Shown: positions 1-8,485 of the stretch, piece by piece | Layout: each line of letters begins with the position of its first letter | How positions within the stretch are numbered: the stretch's first letter is position 1 | Source: Phycisphaerales bacterium | Lineage (GTDB): Bacteria > Planctomycetota > Phycisphaerae > UBA1845 > UTPLA1 | Length of the DNA stretch: 64,000 bases | NCBI GenBank assembly: GCA_020639075.1 | Contig: JACKHI010000002.1 | Location: 682,001 to 746,000 of the forward strand | Reading direction: 5' to 3' | Program-made: the position numbers and the translations under genes | Notes under the pieces: generated by a model | Databases searched by the model: none | The model's input: only the letters and a program-made list of their open reading frames with translations | Told to the model about the DNA's origin: nothing

Positions 1-1017
1 GCCGGCATCCGCGGTGCGAGCGTTGTCGTTGTCGGCGACATCATCGTCGAGCGCTACGTGCTCTGCGACGCGAAGAATGTGTCGAGCGAATCGCCGATGA
101 TGTCGCTCAAGGCACTGGGGAAGGAAGACTACGCCGGCGGGGCCGCGTTGATCGCGCTTCAACTCGCCGCATTCGGAGCCAGGCCGACGTTGTTGACGGC
201 GACGGGCGACGGTGCGTTGTCTCAATGGGCCGAGCAGCGCCTTACTGACGCCGGTGTGCGGGTGCGATCGATTCTGCAACGATCTGAAATCCCACTGCGA
301 ACCCGATTCGTCGTCGATGATCGCAAGCTATTCAAAGTCGAGTACGCCGAACCGCTCGCGGCGGATTCGGCGTCGGAACACGAGGCGGCATGCATCGCCG
401 TCCAGGAATGCGCGGATGCCGAATCCGTCATCCTGTTCGATGCGGGGGCCGGGCTTCTCGCGCCGGGTTTCCTCAATGGTCTGAACGAATCTTTGAGGGG
501 GCGACAAGTCGCGCTGGCCGGCGGATGTGGTGAGACTCCGGCGAACCTGCTGGCGATTCGGAATGCCAACCTCATCGTGTGTTCGGAACGAAAACTGCGA
601 TTGGCGATGAACGATTTTGATACTGGCCTGTCGGCACTTGTCTATCGCGCGATGGATCGCACTGGCGCCGAGCGGATGATTGTGACGCTCGGGAAACGTG
701 GCGTCGTGACATTTCAGCGGCCATCAGACGATCCGCATGCACCGGCGTGGAAAGGGCGCCTGTTAAGCGAGCACCTGCCGAGTCTGGCCGATCGGGTCGT
801 CGACCATTTCGGCTGCGGCGAAGTCATGTTGGCGACAGGAGCCTGCGTGGCGGCGACGGGCGGGAGTCTCATGCAGGCGGCCTATCTGGCGACGCTGGCC
901 TCGGGCGTGGAAGCGGGGGCGACTGGCCCCGTCGCAGTGACGGCCGATCGCCTGATGGGGCAGCTGGAGAGTCGAGCTGAGCTTCGCAGGTCGTCGCAGC
1001 AGGGTCGCGTGGCATGA
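1..1017 (+). CDS. PfkB/HldE-type sugar kinase, 5' truncated by window edge
   Basis: The reading frame is open from base 1, so the true start lies upstream; 338 residues are visible. The order of motifs matches the heptose-7-phosphate kinase (RfaE/HldE N-domain) branch of the PfkB ribokinase superfamily: VVVVGDIIVERY near the N-terminus, then S-x-E-S-P and the DYAGGAALIALQLAAFGA substrate-binding segment. These enzymes phosphorylate sugars for LPS or glycan precursors in the cytoplasm. The usual catalytic block D-x-x-G-A-G-D is replaced by DHFGCGEV (bases about 802-825), so the catalytic Asp is Glu and the anion-hole Ala is Cys; activity is doubtful. The stop overlaps the next gene by 4 bp (ATGA), implying an operon with the glycosyltransferase. 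The PfkB fold is clear; substrate and activity are inferred. Confidence 0.8.
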   Translation, partial: AGIRGASVVVVGDIIVERYVLCDAKNVSSESPMMSLKALGKEDYAGGAALIALQLAAFGARPTLLTATGDGALSQWAEQRLTDAGVRVRSILQRSEIPLRTRFVVDDRKLFKVEYAEPLAADSASEHEAACIAVQECADAESVILFDAGAGLLAPGFLNGLNESLRGRQVALAGGCGETPANLLAIRNANLIVCSERKLRLAMNDFDTGLSALVYRAMDRTGAERMIVTLGKRGVVTFQRPSDDPHAPAWKGRLLSEHLPSLADRVVDHFGCGEVMLATGACVAATGGSLMQAAYLATLASGVEAGATGPVAVTADRLMGQLESRAELRRSSQQGRVA

Positions 1018-2276
1018 ATCACTCGGTGTTGCATTCATTCGGAACGCCGGGGATGCGTCGTTTGGAGCGTCGATGCAGTGTCATCATTCCGACGCGTGAT
1101 CGACCGGAAGTGCTCGCCGAGACGCTGACCCGGCTCGAGGAACTGCCGGATCGCCCGATGGAGACAATCGTCGTCGACAACGGATCAAAGGCGAGTACGG
1201 AGGCGCTGCGCAGCCGTTTTACATGGGTCCGCTGGATCGAGTTGGGGGCAAATCTCTCGGCCAGCGCCCGCAACGTCGGGGCGATGGCCGCTCGAAGCGA
1301 CATCCTGTTGATGCTCGACGACGACAGTTGGCCGGCCGCAGGCACGATCGACCGATTGATGAGAGAATTCGAAGAAAAGCCGACGTTAGGTGCGATCGCG
1401 TGTCGCGTGCGGCTGGCCGATGTGCCCGACCGGCACGACGCCGGGGGCGTCCCCGGGACCTTCTTCAACTGCGGCGCGGCGATTCGTCGCAGTGCGTTCG
1501 TTGAAGCGGGCGGCTATCCGATCGACTACGACTACTACGTCGAAGAGTATGCGTTATCGTGCGAATTGTGGCGCCGCGGATGGTCCGTCGAATCGATGGG
1601 CGCGGCGATCGTGTGGCATCGTCGGACCGAGGAGAACCGCGACACGAACCGGATGTTGCGATTTCTCGTACGCAACAATGTTCGCTTATGGAATACGTAT
1701 GCACCTGAATCGCGGCGATCGCAGTCGATCGATAGTGATGTCGAGCGTTATCGTCGCATCGCATTGAAAGAAAATGCACTGGCCGGATTCGACGCGGGCC
1801 TTGCGGAGGCGGAACGACACACGCTGAGTGTGATTCGGAGGCGGCGCCCGCTCAGCGATGCGCAATTCGATTCGTTGTTCGGACTGCATCAGTTGCGGCA
1901 ATTGTTGCGCGAGCGGGCCGATAAGCGAATGATGCGTCGCGTTGCGATATGGCTGCGCGGAAAAGGTTGCGAATTCATCGTCGAAGCTGCGAAAAGCGCT
2001 GGCATTCGCGTGACATGCGTTTACGATCCATGGCTCGCCGATCAAAGAAGCCCCGCCATGTGGCGCGGTCTGCCGATTCATGACGTTGACACTGCAACCG
2101 ATATTGATGCGGATGGACTGCTCGTCGGAACGTTGTCTCCGGGCGTTGCTGAAGACGCGACTCTTGAGCTTCGGAATCGATTCAATGACATCGACATCAT
2201 CAATCCCGCCCCTTGGGGAGACTCGGGTTCCGCGCGGATCGGCGACGCCCGTTGCTGTCGATCGCACGTCGCGTGA
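1014..2276 (+). CDS. Family 2 (GT-A) glycosyltransferase with extra C-terminal domain
   Basis: This is a 420-residue protein. Residues about 21-260 form a GT2 nucleotide-diphospho-sugar transferase domain: CSVIIPTRDRPE at the start, VVDNGS, the N-x-G-A region, and LMLDDDSWP with the DDD metal/UDP-sugar motif at about 102-104. A tryptophan- and Arg-rich acceptor region follows (ELWRRGW). The last 120 residues (from about 300) look like a small Rossmann-type domain (RRVAIWLRGKG and a CVYDPW-like strand), as seen in the tails of glycan-modifying enzymes. There is no signal peptide or membrane segment, so it acts in the cytosol. Its 4-bp overlap with the upstream sugar kinase suggests coupled translation and a shared role in glycan or protein glycosylation. 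The acceptor is unknown. Confidence 0.85.
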   Translation: MNHSVLHSFGTPGMRRLERRCSVIIPTRDRPEVLAETLTRLEELPDRPMETIVVDNGSKASTEALRSRFTWVRWIELGANLSASARNVGAMAARSDILLMLDDDSWPAAGTIDRLMREFEEKPTLGAIACRVRLADVPDRHDAGGVPGTFFNCGAAIRRSAFVEAGGYPIDYDYYVEEYALSCELWRRGWSVESMGAAIVWHRRTEENRDTNRMLRFLVRNNVRLWNTYAPESRRSQSIDSDVERYRRIALKENALAGFDAGLAEAERHTLSVIRRRRPLSDAQFDSLFGLHQLRQLLRERADKRMMRRVAIWLRGKGCEFIVEAAKSAGIRVTCVYDPWLADQRSPAMWRGLPIHDVDTATDIDADGLLVGTLSPGVAEDATLELRNRFNDIDIINPAPWGDSGSARIGDARCCRSHVA

Positions 2277-2402
2277 CATGCGGACGACGGCGCTATCCGG
2301 TGTCGTTTTTTCTCACTCCGCCTCCGGGGCACGACGATCTACGTTCAGGGATCGGGCCGCACGTCTGCGCCGTCCCGTTGCTGAGTTGCGAACGGTATTC
2401 GA

Positions 2403-3236
2403 ATGACGCGAAAGCGAACCAATGATCGACCTCTTCTGGCTGCGAGACTGCGGCCGTTCCGGCGACCGCCGAGGCCGACGGGAGTCGCGCCTGCGCTTCG
2501 CCTGAATCACGGCGTTTCGACGCCGCTGCCGACGGCGCATCCGGTGCTCGCATCGCTCTCCGTCGCGGAGCGAACGGCCGAAGCCCTGCATCTCTCACTT
2601 GAGGTCTTCGCTCGGATCATCGGTGAAGTCAGTGAGATCGACATGCTGGCCAAGCGACGCATTGCGACGTATGCGAGTCAATCGGATGTGAATGCGATTG
2701 CCGCCGACTGCGAGCGGGCGATTGCGGCGATCGAGTCGGCATCGACCTGCACTGATGCACTGGGAATTCCGCTGTTCGACGGCGCGTGGCATTCGGATCT
2801 GCTCGACGGCATGGGCCGGTTTTCGAGTCGCGTGACGTTGCCCCGAGTGGCGGTCGACAGCCTCGGCAGCGACGGCGTCGGCGGTCGTCTGTCTTCCGTC
2901 GGTCCGGACGGAGCGAGCTGCTTGCTGCTCGAAAATCCGGCGATTGCGTCGGCGATTGTCCGGTCGTCCGCCCTTTGGCTGGCGGCTGAGCGGGAACGTG
3001 TTTTCCGCATTCTCGCGGAGGTCATCGAACCGCTCGTCGCCGAGTTGGAGGTGATCGAGGCCAATACAGCCTCAACGCAAATGGCGGGGGATGCCGCACT
3101 CGCGGCGGATCTCGCCCACGTCACGAAACTCCACGCGCTTGCGAACGCCAAGCCGCTCGGCCCGTCGGCACGCCCGATCGTCGATGGCGATGACGCACAG
3201 CATCCCTTCCGGATTCGGCATCAGGACGACGATTGA
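2403..3236 (+). CDS. Helical protein, possibly flagellin-like
   Basis: This protein has 277 residues. The first 45 residues are Arg/Pro-rich and may not be translated; a later start is possible. The core is predicted helical. Residues about 55-125 end in GIPLFDG, which resembles the end of the flagellin N-domain (commonly FNGxxLLDG) after a helix with regularly spaced hydrophobics. The C-terminal stretch TASTQMAGDAALAADLAHV plus the following L-x-x-L-A-x-A spacing resembles the flagellin C-domain signature (ESxIRDxDxAxExxxLT). A position 126 bases after sugar-kinase and glycosyltransferase genes would fit a glycosylated filament protein. The similarity is weak and read by eye, and the family is not certain. 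Otherwise it is a hypothetical protein. Confidence 0.45.
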   Translation: MTRKRTNDRPLLAARLRPFRRPPRPTGVAPALRLNHGVSTPLPTAHPVLASLSVAERTAEALHLSLEVFARIIGEVSEIDMLAKRRIATYASQSDVNAIAADCERAIAAIESASTCTDALGIPLFDGAWHSDLLDGMGRFSSRVTLPRVAVDSLGSDGVGGRLSSVGPDGASCLLLENPAIASAIVRSSALWLAAERERVFRILAEVIEPLVAELEVIEANTASTQMAGDAALAADLAHVTKLHALANAKPLGPSARPIVDGDDAQHPFRIRHQDDD

Positions 3237-3450
3237 CGCCAAATCCATCGTGAAAACGGCAATTTCCGGGCGCTCTTTGGGGCCGTGTCGATTTCGCCGT
3301 TCGCACAACCTCGAAAATCACATACCAAGCTGCGCGAACCTTCTCGCGGCCGGGACGTTACGAATCACAGGCGGCCGTTCTAATCCGACTGCGGTTTGCG
3401 CAAAAATCGCCTGTATCTGTTGACGAACCGTCCTATATTTGGTACTTGTG

Positions 3451-3479
3451 TTGCACTGACATCCTGTATTTTGTGGTAT
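3451..3479 (+). promoter_or_regulatory. Candidate sigma70-like promoter upstream of the OmpA-family gene
   Basis: TTGCAC (3451-3456) and TGGTAT (3474-3479) are separated by 17 bases and lie about 50 bases before the start codon of the OmpA-family lipoprotein gene. The surrounding 3237-3531 intergenic region is locally AT-richer. The match is imperfect and no transcript evidence exists, so this is only a candidate. Confidence 0.3.
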
Positions 3480-3531
3480 TCGAGGCAGGGGCGGACAGAC
3501 ATCCGCCTGCATCAACCTGGAGGAGTCTGCC

Positions 3532-4269
3532 ATGACAAGGACGGCACGCATTGCCGCGACGCGCTTTGGAATTTCCCTGTTTGCATTAGTGGTTCTCGTC
3601 ACGGGCTGCACGCCGAACGAGAAGGACCTGAAGATCGAGGATCTGACGGCGGAGAACGATCAGCTCAAGCGCGAACTGGACGATCGCGATCGCCAGTTGG
3701 CCGAGGCGCAGGCGCGCGAGAATGAGGCCCGATCGACGATCGACGAGCTCAATCGCGAGCTGGCGCGAACGCGTGCCGATCTTGCGATGAAGGGCAACAA
3801 TCAGCGGCCGGTCCAGCAGGCGCAACCGATTCAGCAGCCCGTTGCACAGGCGGATGGCTGGATCAGCACACCGTCGTTCGACATGATCTCGATTCCCGGC
3901 GAAGTTCTCTTCGCGTCGGGTAAGGCGGATCTGACCAGCGGCGGCCAGAACACGATGGCCAAGCTTGCTCGAGACATTCAGTCGCGTTACAGCGATCGCG
4001 ACATCTTTGTAATCGGCCACACGGACAACGATCCGATTCGCAAGAGCAAATGGAAGGATAACTGGGAGCTTGGTTCGGCCCGCGCTCTGACATGCGTTCG
4101 GCAGCTCCAGCGGCAGGGCGTCAACGGTTCGCGCCTGATCCAGGCGAACTGCGGCGAATTCCGCCCGACGGACGCCAATTCGCGTGCCAACAAGGCGAAG
4201 AACCGCCGAGTCGAATTCTACGCCGTTCCGCGCGGCGGTGTGCTGGCGAACTCCACGGCTCGCCGATAA
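3532..4269 (+). CDS. OmpA/Pal-family peptidoglycan-binding lipoprotein
   Basis: This is a 245-residue protein. The N-terminal signal ends in a lipobox (VLVTGC), so it should be lipidated and anchored in an envelope membrane. Residues about 30-85 form a heptad-rich coiled coil (KIEDLTAENDQLKRELDDRD), as in many planctomycete OmpA proteins. A Gln/Pro linker follows. Residues about 115-235 are an OmpA C-terminal domain: FASGKADLT, then IFVIGHTDNDPI, then the LGSARALTCVRQL helix and the NRRVEFY end. This domain binds diaminopimelate in peptidoglycan and tethers the outer membrane. The start is supported by a strong ribosome binding site (GGAGGAG about 8 bases upstream). A clear intrinsic terminator follows at about 4352, so it is probably monocistronic. 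Confidence 0.88.
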   Translation: MTRTARIAATRFGISLFALVVLVTGCTPNEKDLKIEDLTAENDQLKRELDDRDRQLAEAQARENEARSTIDELNRELARTRADLAMKGNNQRPVQQAQPIQQPVAQADGWISTPSFDMISIPGEVLFASGKADLTSGGQNTMAKLARDIQSRYSDRDIFVIGHTDNDPIRKSKWKDNWELGSARALTCVRQLQRQGVNGSRLIQANCGEFRPTDANSRANKAKNRRVEFYAVPRGGVLANSTARR

Positions 4270-4351
4270 ACGTTGATGGATGTCCGACGAAGTCGCCGCT
4301 CTTGCGGTGTGCGTCGATCCGACTCCCGACGTTGTGTCTGGATAGACTTGC

Positions 4352-4399
4352 AACAGCCCTGATCGTCGGGAGGAGTGCCTGGCGATCGGGGCTGTTTCG
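4352..4399 (+). terminator. Intrinsic terminator after the OmpA-family gene
   Basis: AACAGCCCTGATCG (4352-4365) pairs with CGATCGGGGCTGTT (4383-4396) as a 14-bp stem with a single G-U wobble, followed by a short T run. It sits between the OmpA-family gene and the HisH-like gene. Confidence 0.8.
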
Positions 4400-4417
4400 T
4401 TCTCAAAGTGAGACGCA

Positions 4418-5038
4418 ATGATTGCCGTGGTTGACTGCGAAGGATGCAGGACGCGCCCCATCATGACGGCGCTGGAAGAACTGGGCGCCAAAGCGCAGCT
4501 CGTTTCGACGGCTGAACCGCTGGAGCGTGCCGACAAGATCATTCTGCCGCCGAGTCTGTCATATCGACGCATGCTCGGAAGTCTGCGCGATCGCGGTCTC
4601 GCCGAGCCGCTGATCCGCGCAATCGACGACAATCGACCGATTCTCGGGATTGGCGGCGGATTGAACGTTCTCTTCGACGTGTCATACGAGGATCAGCAGC
4701 ATACGGGGCTTGGCGTGGTGCACGGCAAAGTGGCGCGTTTTGAATTCGGCAGCCATCCTGCGTCGCGACATTTCTCCGTGCCGCATCAGGGATGGAATCA
4801 GGTTCATTGGGCGATGGACTGCGCGCTGTTCGAGGGTTTGGAGTCGGGCGCTTATTTCTACTTCGATCATTGCGTTCATCCGGAGCCGCTCGATACGCGA
4901 GCCGTTGCCGCAACCACGAATCACTGCGTCGATTTCACGAGTGTGATTCATCAGAAAAACGTCTATGGGACCGTTTTCCTTCCGGAACGCTCGGACTCGG
5001 CTGGGCGGACCGTCCTACGGAACTTTGTCGAGCTTTAG
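4418..5038 (+). CDS. HisH-like class I amidotransferase with degenerate active site
   Basis: This 206-residue protein has the usual HisH length. Diagnostic HisH features are present: an initial IAVVD strand, the LRDRGL helix, RPILGI at the nucleophile elbow, GLGVVHGKVARFEF, the VPHQGWNQV signature and a final RTVLRNF. HisH normally supplies ammonia from glutamine to HisF for imidazole glycerol phosphate synthesis. Here the nucleophile elbow reads GIGGGLNVLF instead of GICLGMQLLF, so Cys is Gly. The PGVGAF oxyanion strand is PPSLSY. The QFHPEKS triad segment is VFLPERS, so His is Leu and only Glu remains. It cannot hydrolyse glutamine by the known mechanism. No hisF or other his gene is adjacent. 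A regulatory, binding or scaffolding role is inferred. Confidence 0.75.
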   Translation: MIAVVDCEGCRTRPIMTALEELGAKAQLVSTAEPLERADKIILPPSLSYRRMLGSLRDRGLAEPLIRAIDDNRPILGIGGGLNVLFDVSYEDQQHTGLGVVHGKVARFEFGSHPASRHFSVPHQGWNQVHWAMDCALFEGLESGAYFYFDHCVHPEPLDTRAVAATTNHCVDFTSVIHQKNVYGTVFLPERSDSAGRTVLRNFVEL

Positions 5039-5203
5039 GTGCACTTTCGTGTACTCGGGCCGGGGGCGAAACGTTCAAAACAGGAATCCGGAGCAGCCGG
5101 CCATGGGCGCGTCGGTCGGTATAGGCGACGCGGTGCTTTATAGTGGCGTTTCGGGCCCTGTAGACTACACTCAAATAAGAAGGGCACCAGGAGGCTGCGA
5201 TGC

Positions 5204-5653
5204 ATGGGGAATGACGGCATTTGCGGAGAATGCGGCGCGAACAACGTGCCGGTCGCACACTTCTGCAGCCAATGCGGTCAACCTCTGGACGCTTCGCCAA
5301 GGACGGTCGGGCGCACCCCGCATCCGGTGCCGGCGAACGTTCCCGAGGGATACCGGAAGTGCGATCGGGCGGCGGATTTACACTTCAAAGTCGGATCGGC
5401 CTGGGGTGGTACGCGGCTGCTGGGGACCGAGAACCTGGGGATAACGGTTTTCAACGCCGGATACGGCCTCGAGCAGGTGGAAATCCGCGTGACGGGGCAG
5501 AATTCCGAGGGTCGGGACGTCTTCGAATTCCGGCAGGTGCTGGCCTCGGTGCCGCGGCGAGCCGAATTGAGTTTCGAGGTTCCGTCCTACGAGATTTCGG
5601 AGCCGCCGTCGGATGTCCGGGTCGAGTTGATTTCGGCGGTGTATAGCCGCTGA
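5204..5653 (+). CDS. Zinc-ribbon protein with a beta-rich C-terminal domain
   Basis: This is a 149-residue protein. The N-terminus carries a zinc ribbon: CGECGANN, 12-residue spacer, then FCSQCGQPL, giving two CxxC knuckles at residues about 7-31. A Pro-rich linker leads to a predicted beta-strand domain of about 95 residues (GITVFNAGYGLEQVEIRV and later strands), which looks like a small immunoglobulin-like or CARDB-like fold. No signal peptide is present. An upstream ATG at 5200 is followed quickly by a stop. The ATG at 5204 is served by an AGGAGG-like ribosome binding site at about 5188. Function is unknown; zinc binding is inferred from the knuckles. Confidence 0.7.
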   Translation: MGNDGICGECGANNVPVAHFCSQCGQPLDASPRTVGRTPHPVPANVPEGYRKCDRAADLHFKVGSAWGGTRLLGTENLGITVFNAGYGLEQVEIRVTGQNSEGRDVFEFRQVLASVPRRAELSFEVPSYEISEPPSDVRVELISAVYSR

Positions 5654-5729
5654 TCGGGCGTGCGATAATGAGATGGTTCATCTACGGTCGTCCATAAGCC
5701 CGGCAAACTCCGGGAGAAAGGACTGAGTG

Positions 5730-6698
5730 ATGGAATACGTAATCGGTGGAGTATTGCTGGTCCTGGTATGCATCGTCGTGTTCAGCGGGTTGTTTACCGT
5801 CGAGCAGGCGACGCATGCCGTCGTCGAGCGCTTTGGCCGCTATCACAAGGTGTGCGGGCCGGGCCTCAATTTCAAGCTGCCGATTCTGGATCGCGTGTCG
5901 GGACGGGTGACGCATCGCGTGCGCGAGCTGGAAGTCAACGTCGAATCGAAGACTCACGACGACGTGTTCGTCAACCTCGTGATCGCAGTGCAGTTCTTCG
6001 TCCGCGAGGATGTCGATACGATTCTCGCGGCGCATTACAAGTTGATGAACCCGCGCGAACAGATGCGTTCGTACGTGTTTGACACGGTCCGTGCGCTCGT
6101 TCCCGAGATGCACGTCGACAGCGTCTTTTCCGAGAAGGAGAAGATCGCGCTTGCGGTCAAGGGCCGTCTCGAGGCGACGATGCAGGAGTTCGGTTACACC
6201 ATCCTTCAATCGCTCGTTAATGACATTCAGCCCGACGCGAAGGTCAAGGAAGCAATGAACCACGTCAATGCGACGGCGCGCATGCGTGAGGCGGCCAAGA
6301 ACGAGGCCGAGGCCAAGAAGATCCGGACCATTGCGGCCGCCGAGGCGGAAGCCCGTGCGAAGGAACTGCAAGGCGTCGGTATCGCCCGACAACGCCTTGC
6401 CATCGCGAACGGCCTGAAGGAGTCGGTCGCCGCATGCAGCGAGGCCGGCATCTCGCCGGAAGAAGCCACGAAGATGGTCCTCCTGACGCAGCACTACGAT
6501 ACGGTCACGGCCGTCGGTGCTCACAGCAAGAGCACGATCATGATGATTCCGTACACGCCCGACGGTATGTCGCAGGTCGGCGATCAGATTACGTCGGCCC
6601 TGTTGATCAACCAGGAAGCGCAGAAGCCGCCGGCTCCGACGCGAGGTCTGGACGACGACGACGGCAGTCACTTGAGCAGTCACTCGCGACATTCGTAG
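5730..6698 (+). CDS. SPFH/band 7 family membrane protein (stomatin/HIR-like)
   Basis: The protein is about 322 residues. An N-terminal transmembrane segment (VIGGVLLVLVCIVVFSGLF) is followed by an SPFH domain beginning FTVEQATHAVVERFGRY and GPGLNFKLP, typical of stomatin, prohibitin and plant HIR proteins. Residues about 165-240 form a long Ala/Glu-rich helix (KNEAEAKKIRTIAAAEAEAR), the oligomerisation flotillin-type coiled coil. These proteins assemble ring scaffolds in membrane microdomains and often control FtsH-type proteases. A GTG at 5727 directly precedes the ATG at 5730. The ATG is preferred because GGGAGAAAGG lies about 8 bases before it. A strong terminator follows at 6761. Confidence 0.9.
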   Translation: MEYVIGGVLLVLVCIVVFSGLFTVEQATHAVVERFGRYHKVCGPGLNFKLPILDRVSGRVTHRVRELEVNVESKTHDDVFVNLVIAVQFFVREDVDTILAAHYKLMNPREQMRSYVFDTVRALVPEMHVDSVFSEKEKIALAVKGRLEATMQEFGYTILQSLVNDIQPDAKVKEAMNHVNATARMREAAKNEAEAKKIRTIAAAEAEARAKELQGVGIARQRLAIANGLKESVAACSEAGISPEEATKMVLLTQHYDTVTAVGAHSKSTIMMIPYTPDGMSQVGDQITSALLINQEAQKPPAPTRGLDDDDGSHLSSHSRHS

Positions 6699-6760
6699 GC
6701 GTCGTCGAGTGCAATGGATAACGTCGTGGACCGGCCGGTCTGCGAAGCGGTCACATTCAG

Positions 6761-6792
6761 GGCCGGAGCGAGTGCATCGCTCCGGCCTTTTT
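6761..6792 (+). terminator. Intrinsic terminator after the SPFH gene
   Basis: GGCCGGAGCGA (6761-6771) and TCGCTCCGGCC (6777-6787) form a perfect 11-bp stem with a 5-base loop, followed by TTTTT (6788-6792). This is a textbook rho-independent terminator for the SPFH gene. Confidence 0.92.
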
Positions 6793-7025
6793 CGTCGATG
6801 CGCAAAACCAATACCGGACGTGCAATGTCTGCGCGAACGCGCCGGCCCTTGATCGCGCGCAAATCCTTTGCTCTGCGAGAACTACATTCGCCTTTCGGCG
6901 CTATTGCTGCCGATACATTTGCGAGTCGCCGGCCACAAATACTTGGACCAATGACGCGCCGATTCGTTCGACTGAGCGGGACTGGCGATGTCGGATTGGA
7001 TTGCAGTCGCGCGGGAGCCAGAGAT

Positions 7026-7559
7026 ATGTTGCGAAGCAGCGTTCGAAAGATACTGCCGTCCATTGTGGCGGTCATGCTGACGGCGGGTTGTCAGTCCCCG
7101 GAACCGACGATCACGATGAACTCGCCTCCGGGCAGCGAGGACACGAGTCGCACGACTGTCGGTGAGTATTTCGCCTATCACAACGATCAGGGCCTGATGG
7201 CCGATCTGTCCATCGCGGACATGCACTTCATTGCCGATTCGGAACATCTCAACGGCACAGGCGAGGCGCGACTCGAACGATATGCAGAACTGCTCGCCAC
7301 GAGCGGCGGTCGGCTCTACTACGACACGAGAATGCAGGACTCCGCATTGGTCGATGCGAGATTGCGCGTGGCGCGGGAATTCCTGATGCAGGTGTCGCCG
7401 GGCAGCAAGCGAATCGACATCGTGCTCGGCATGCCGCGGGGTCGTGGAATGGATGCAGTTGAGTCCGCGGCGGGTCGAGGCGTTGCACAGCAACCCGAAG
7501 CGCGCGGTCCGGCGTATCACCTCGCGGGATCGATCGAATCCGGCGGATCGGGGAACTAG
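7026..7559 (+). CDS. Exported lipoprotein, weakly OmpA-like
   Basis: This 177-residue protein is read from the ATG at 7026; the frame is open further upstream but the upstream residues are not protein-like. The N-terminus is a signal peptide with lipobox (MLTAGCQ), so it is a lipoprotein. The middle segment (IADMHFIADSEHLNGTGEAR, then LERYAELL and a later ARLRVAREFL) has the spacing of an OmpA-like domain: a phi-x-F-x-x-x-S strand, a helix, then a second R-rich helix. The NxxLD and R-x-E peptidoglycan-binding residues are not obvious. A GGGAG ribosome binding site lies about 10 bases upstream. It ends 2 bases before a TPR lipoprotein gene, so the two are probably co-transcribed. Confidence 0.72.
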   Translation: MLRSSVRKILPSIVAVMLTAGCQSPEPTITMNSPPGSEDTSRTTVGEYFAYHNDQGLMADLSIADMHFIADSEHLNGTGEARLERYAELLATSGGRLYYDTRMQDSALVDARLRVAREFLMQVSPGSKRIDIVLGMPRGRGMDAVESAAGRGVAQQPEARGPAYHLAGSIESGGSGN

Positions 7560-7561
7560 AC

Positions 7562-8407
7562 ATGAGATACACGAGTACCATCATCCTGGCGCTGTCAATT
7601 CTCGTGCTCGGCTCCGGCTGCGCGGGGGATTTCGGCGAGAAATGGTCGCAACTGTTCGATCGAACGGAACGAAAGCCGGACGAATCGAAGATCCACGACG
7701 CGCCGGATCCGACGATCGCGCCCGAGACGCATTATGCGTCCGGCTTGATGCTCGAACGTCAGGGGAATTTCGTCGGGGCCGTGCGTCAGTTCGAGGCCGC
7801 CGTCAAGGGTGATCCGTCCATGGTCGACGGCCACAATCGACTCGGCATGGCGCAGACGCGCCTTGGGAATTTCGGTCCGGCTGAAGCATCGTTTCGTCGT
7901 GCGATCGAACTCGAATCGGATGCGCCGGCACTGCACAACAACCTGGGATTCTGCCTGTTGACGGCGGCCGATTACAAGGCCGCCGAAAAGGCGTTTCGCG
8001 ATGCACTTGCATTGGCGCCGGATTTCGAACGGGCCAGGATGAACCTCGGCATTGCCTTGGCGCGACAGCGTCGCCTCGGCGATGCGGCGGTCGAATTCAG
8101 CCGCGTCGTACCCGCGGAAGCCGCCTACTACAACGTCGGCGTCGTCTGCATGGATATGAACGACCAGCAACAGGCGGAGCGAGCGTTTCGTGAAGCGCTG
8201 TCTGTGAAGCCGGACTACGAACCGGCGATCAAGCGGCTTGCATCGCTTGACGGCAGACGAACGACGCCCGTCGCTCCGGTGCCGACGAATGTGCGACCGC
8301 GTCCGGCGGAGCCGACGCAGCCATCTCATGTGACGGTTCGCGCGAATCGACCGATCGGCGAGATGAAACTTGCGGCCGACCCGAATGCGGATGCGCCATC
8401 GCCCTGA
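7562..8407 (+). CDS. TPR-repeat lipoprotein
   Basis: This is a 281-residue protein. Its signal peptide ends in a lipobox (LVLGSGCAG), so it is anchored in the envelope. Residues about 55-220 hold four to five tetratricopeptide repeats, recognised by the W/L-G-Y/A-P pattern: NRLGMAQTRLGNFGPAEASF, NNLGFCLLTAADYKAAEKAF and MNLGIALARQRRLGDAAVEF. A Pro/Arg-rich tail of about 60 residues follows. TPR lipoproteins such as TadD or PilF support assembly of pili or secretion complexes. Partners here are unknown, but the 2-base gap to the preceding lipoprotein gene suggests that they act together. Confidence 0.85.
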   Translation: MRYTSTIILALSILVLGSGCAGDFGEKWSQLFDRTERKPDESKIHDAPDPTIAPETHYASGLMLERQGNFVGAVRQFEAAVKGDPSMVDGHNRLGMAQTRLGNFGPAEASFRRAIELESDAPALHNNLGFCLLTAADYKAAEKAFRDALALAPDFERARMNLGIALARQRRLGDAAVEFSRVVPAEAAYYNVGVVCMDMNDQQQAERAFREALSVKPDYEPAIKRLASLDGRRTTPVAPVPTNVRPRPAEPTQPSHVTVRANRPIGEMKLAADPNADAPSP

Positions 8408-8485
8408 TTTGCGCGCGGCTGACGAGATAGAATCGGTTCCAAACGAGCAACACCGGTTATCGCCTGCACGAGTCTGATTCCTGTA

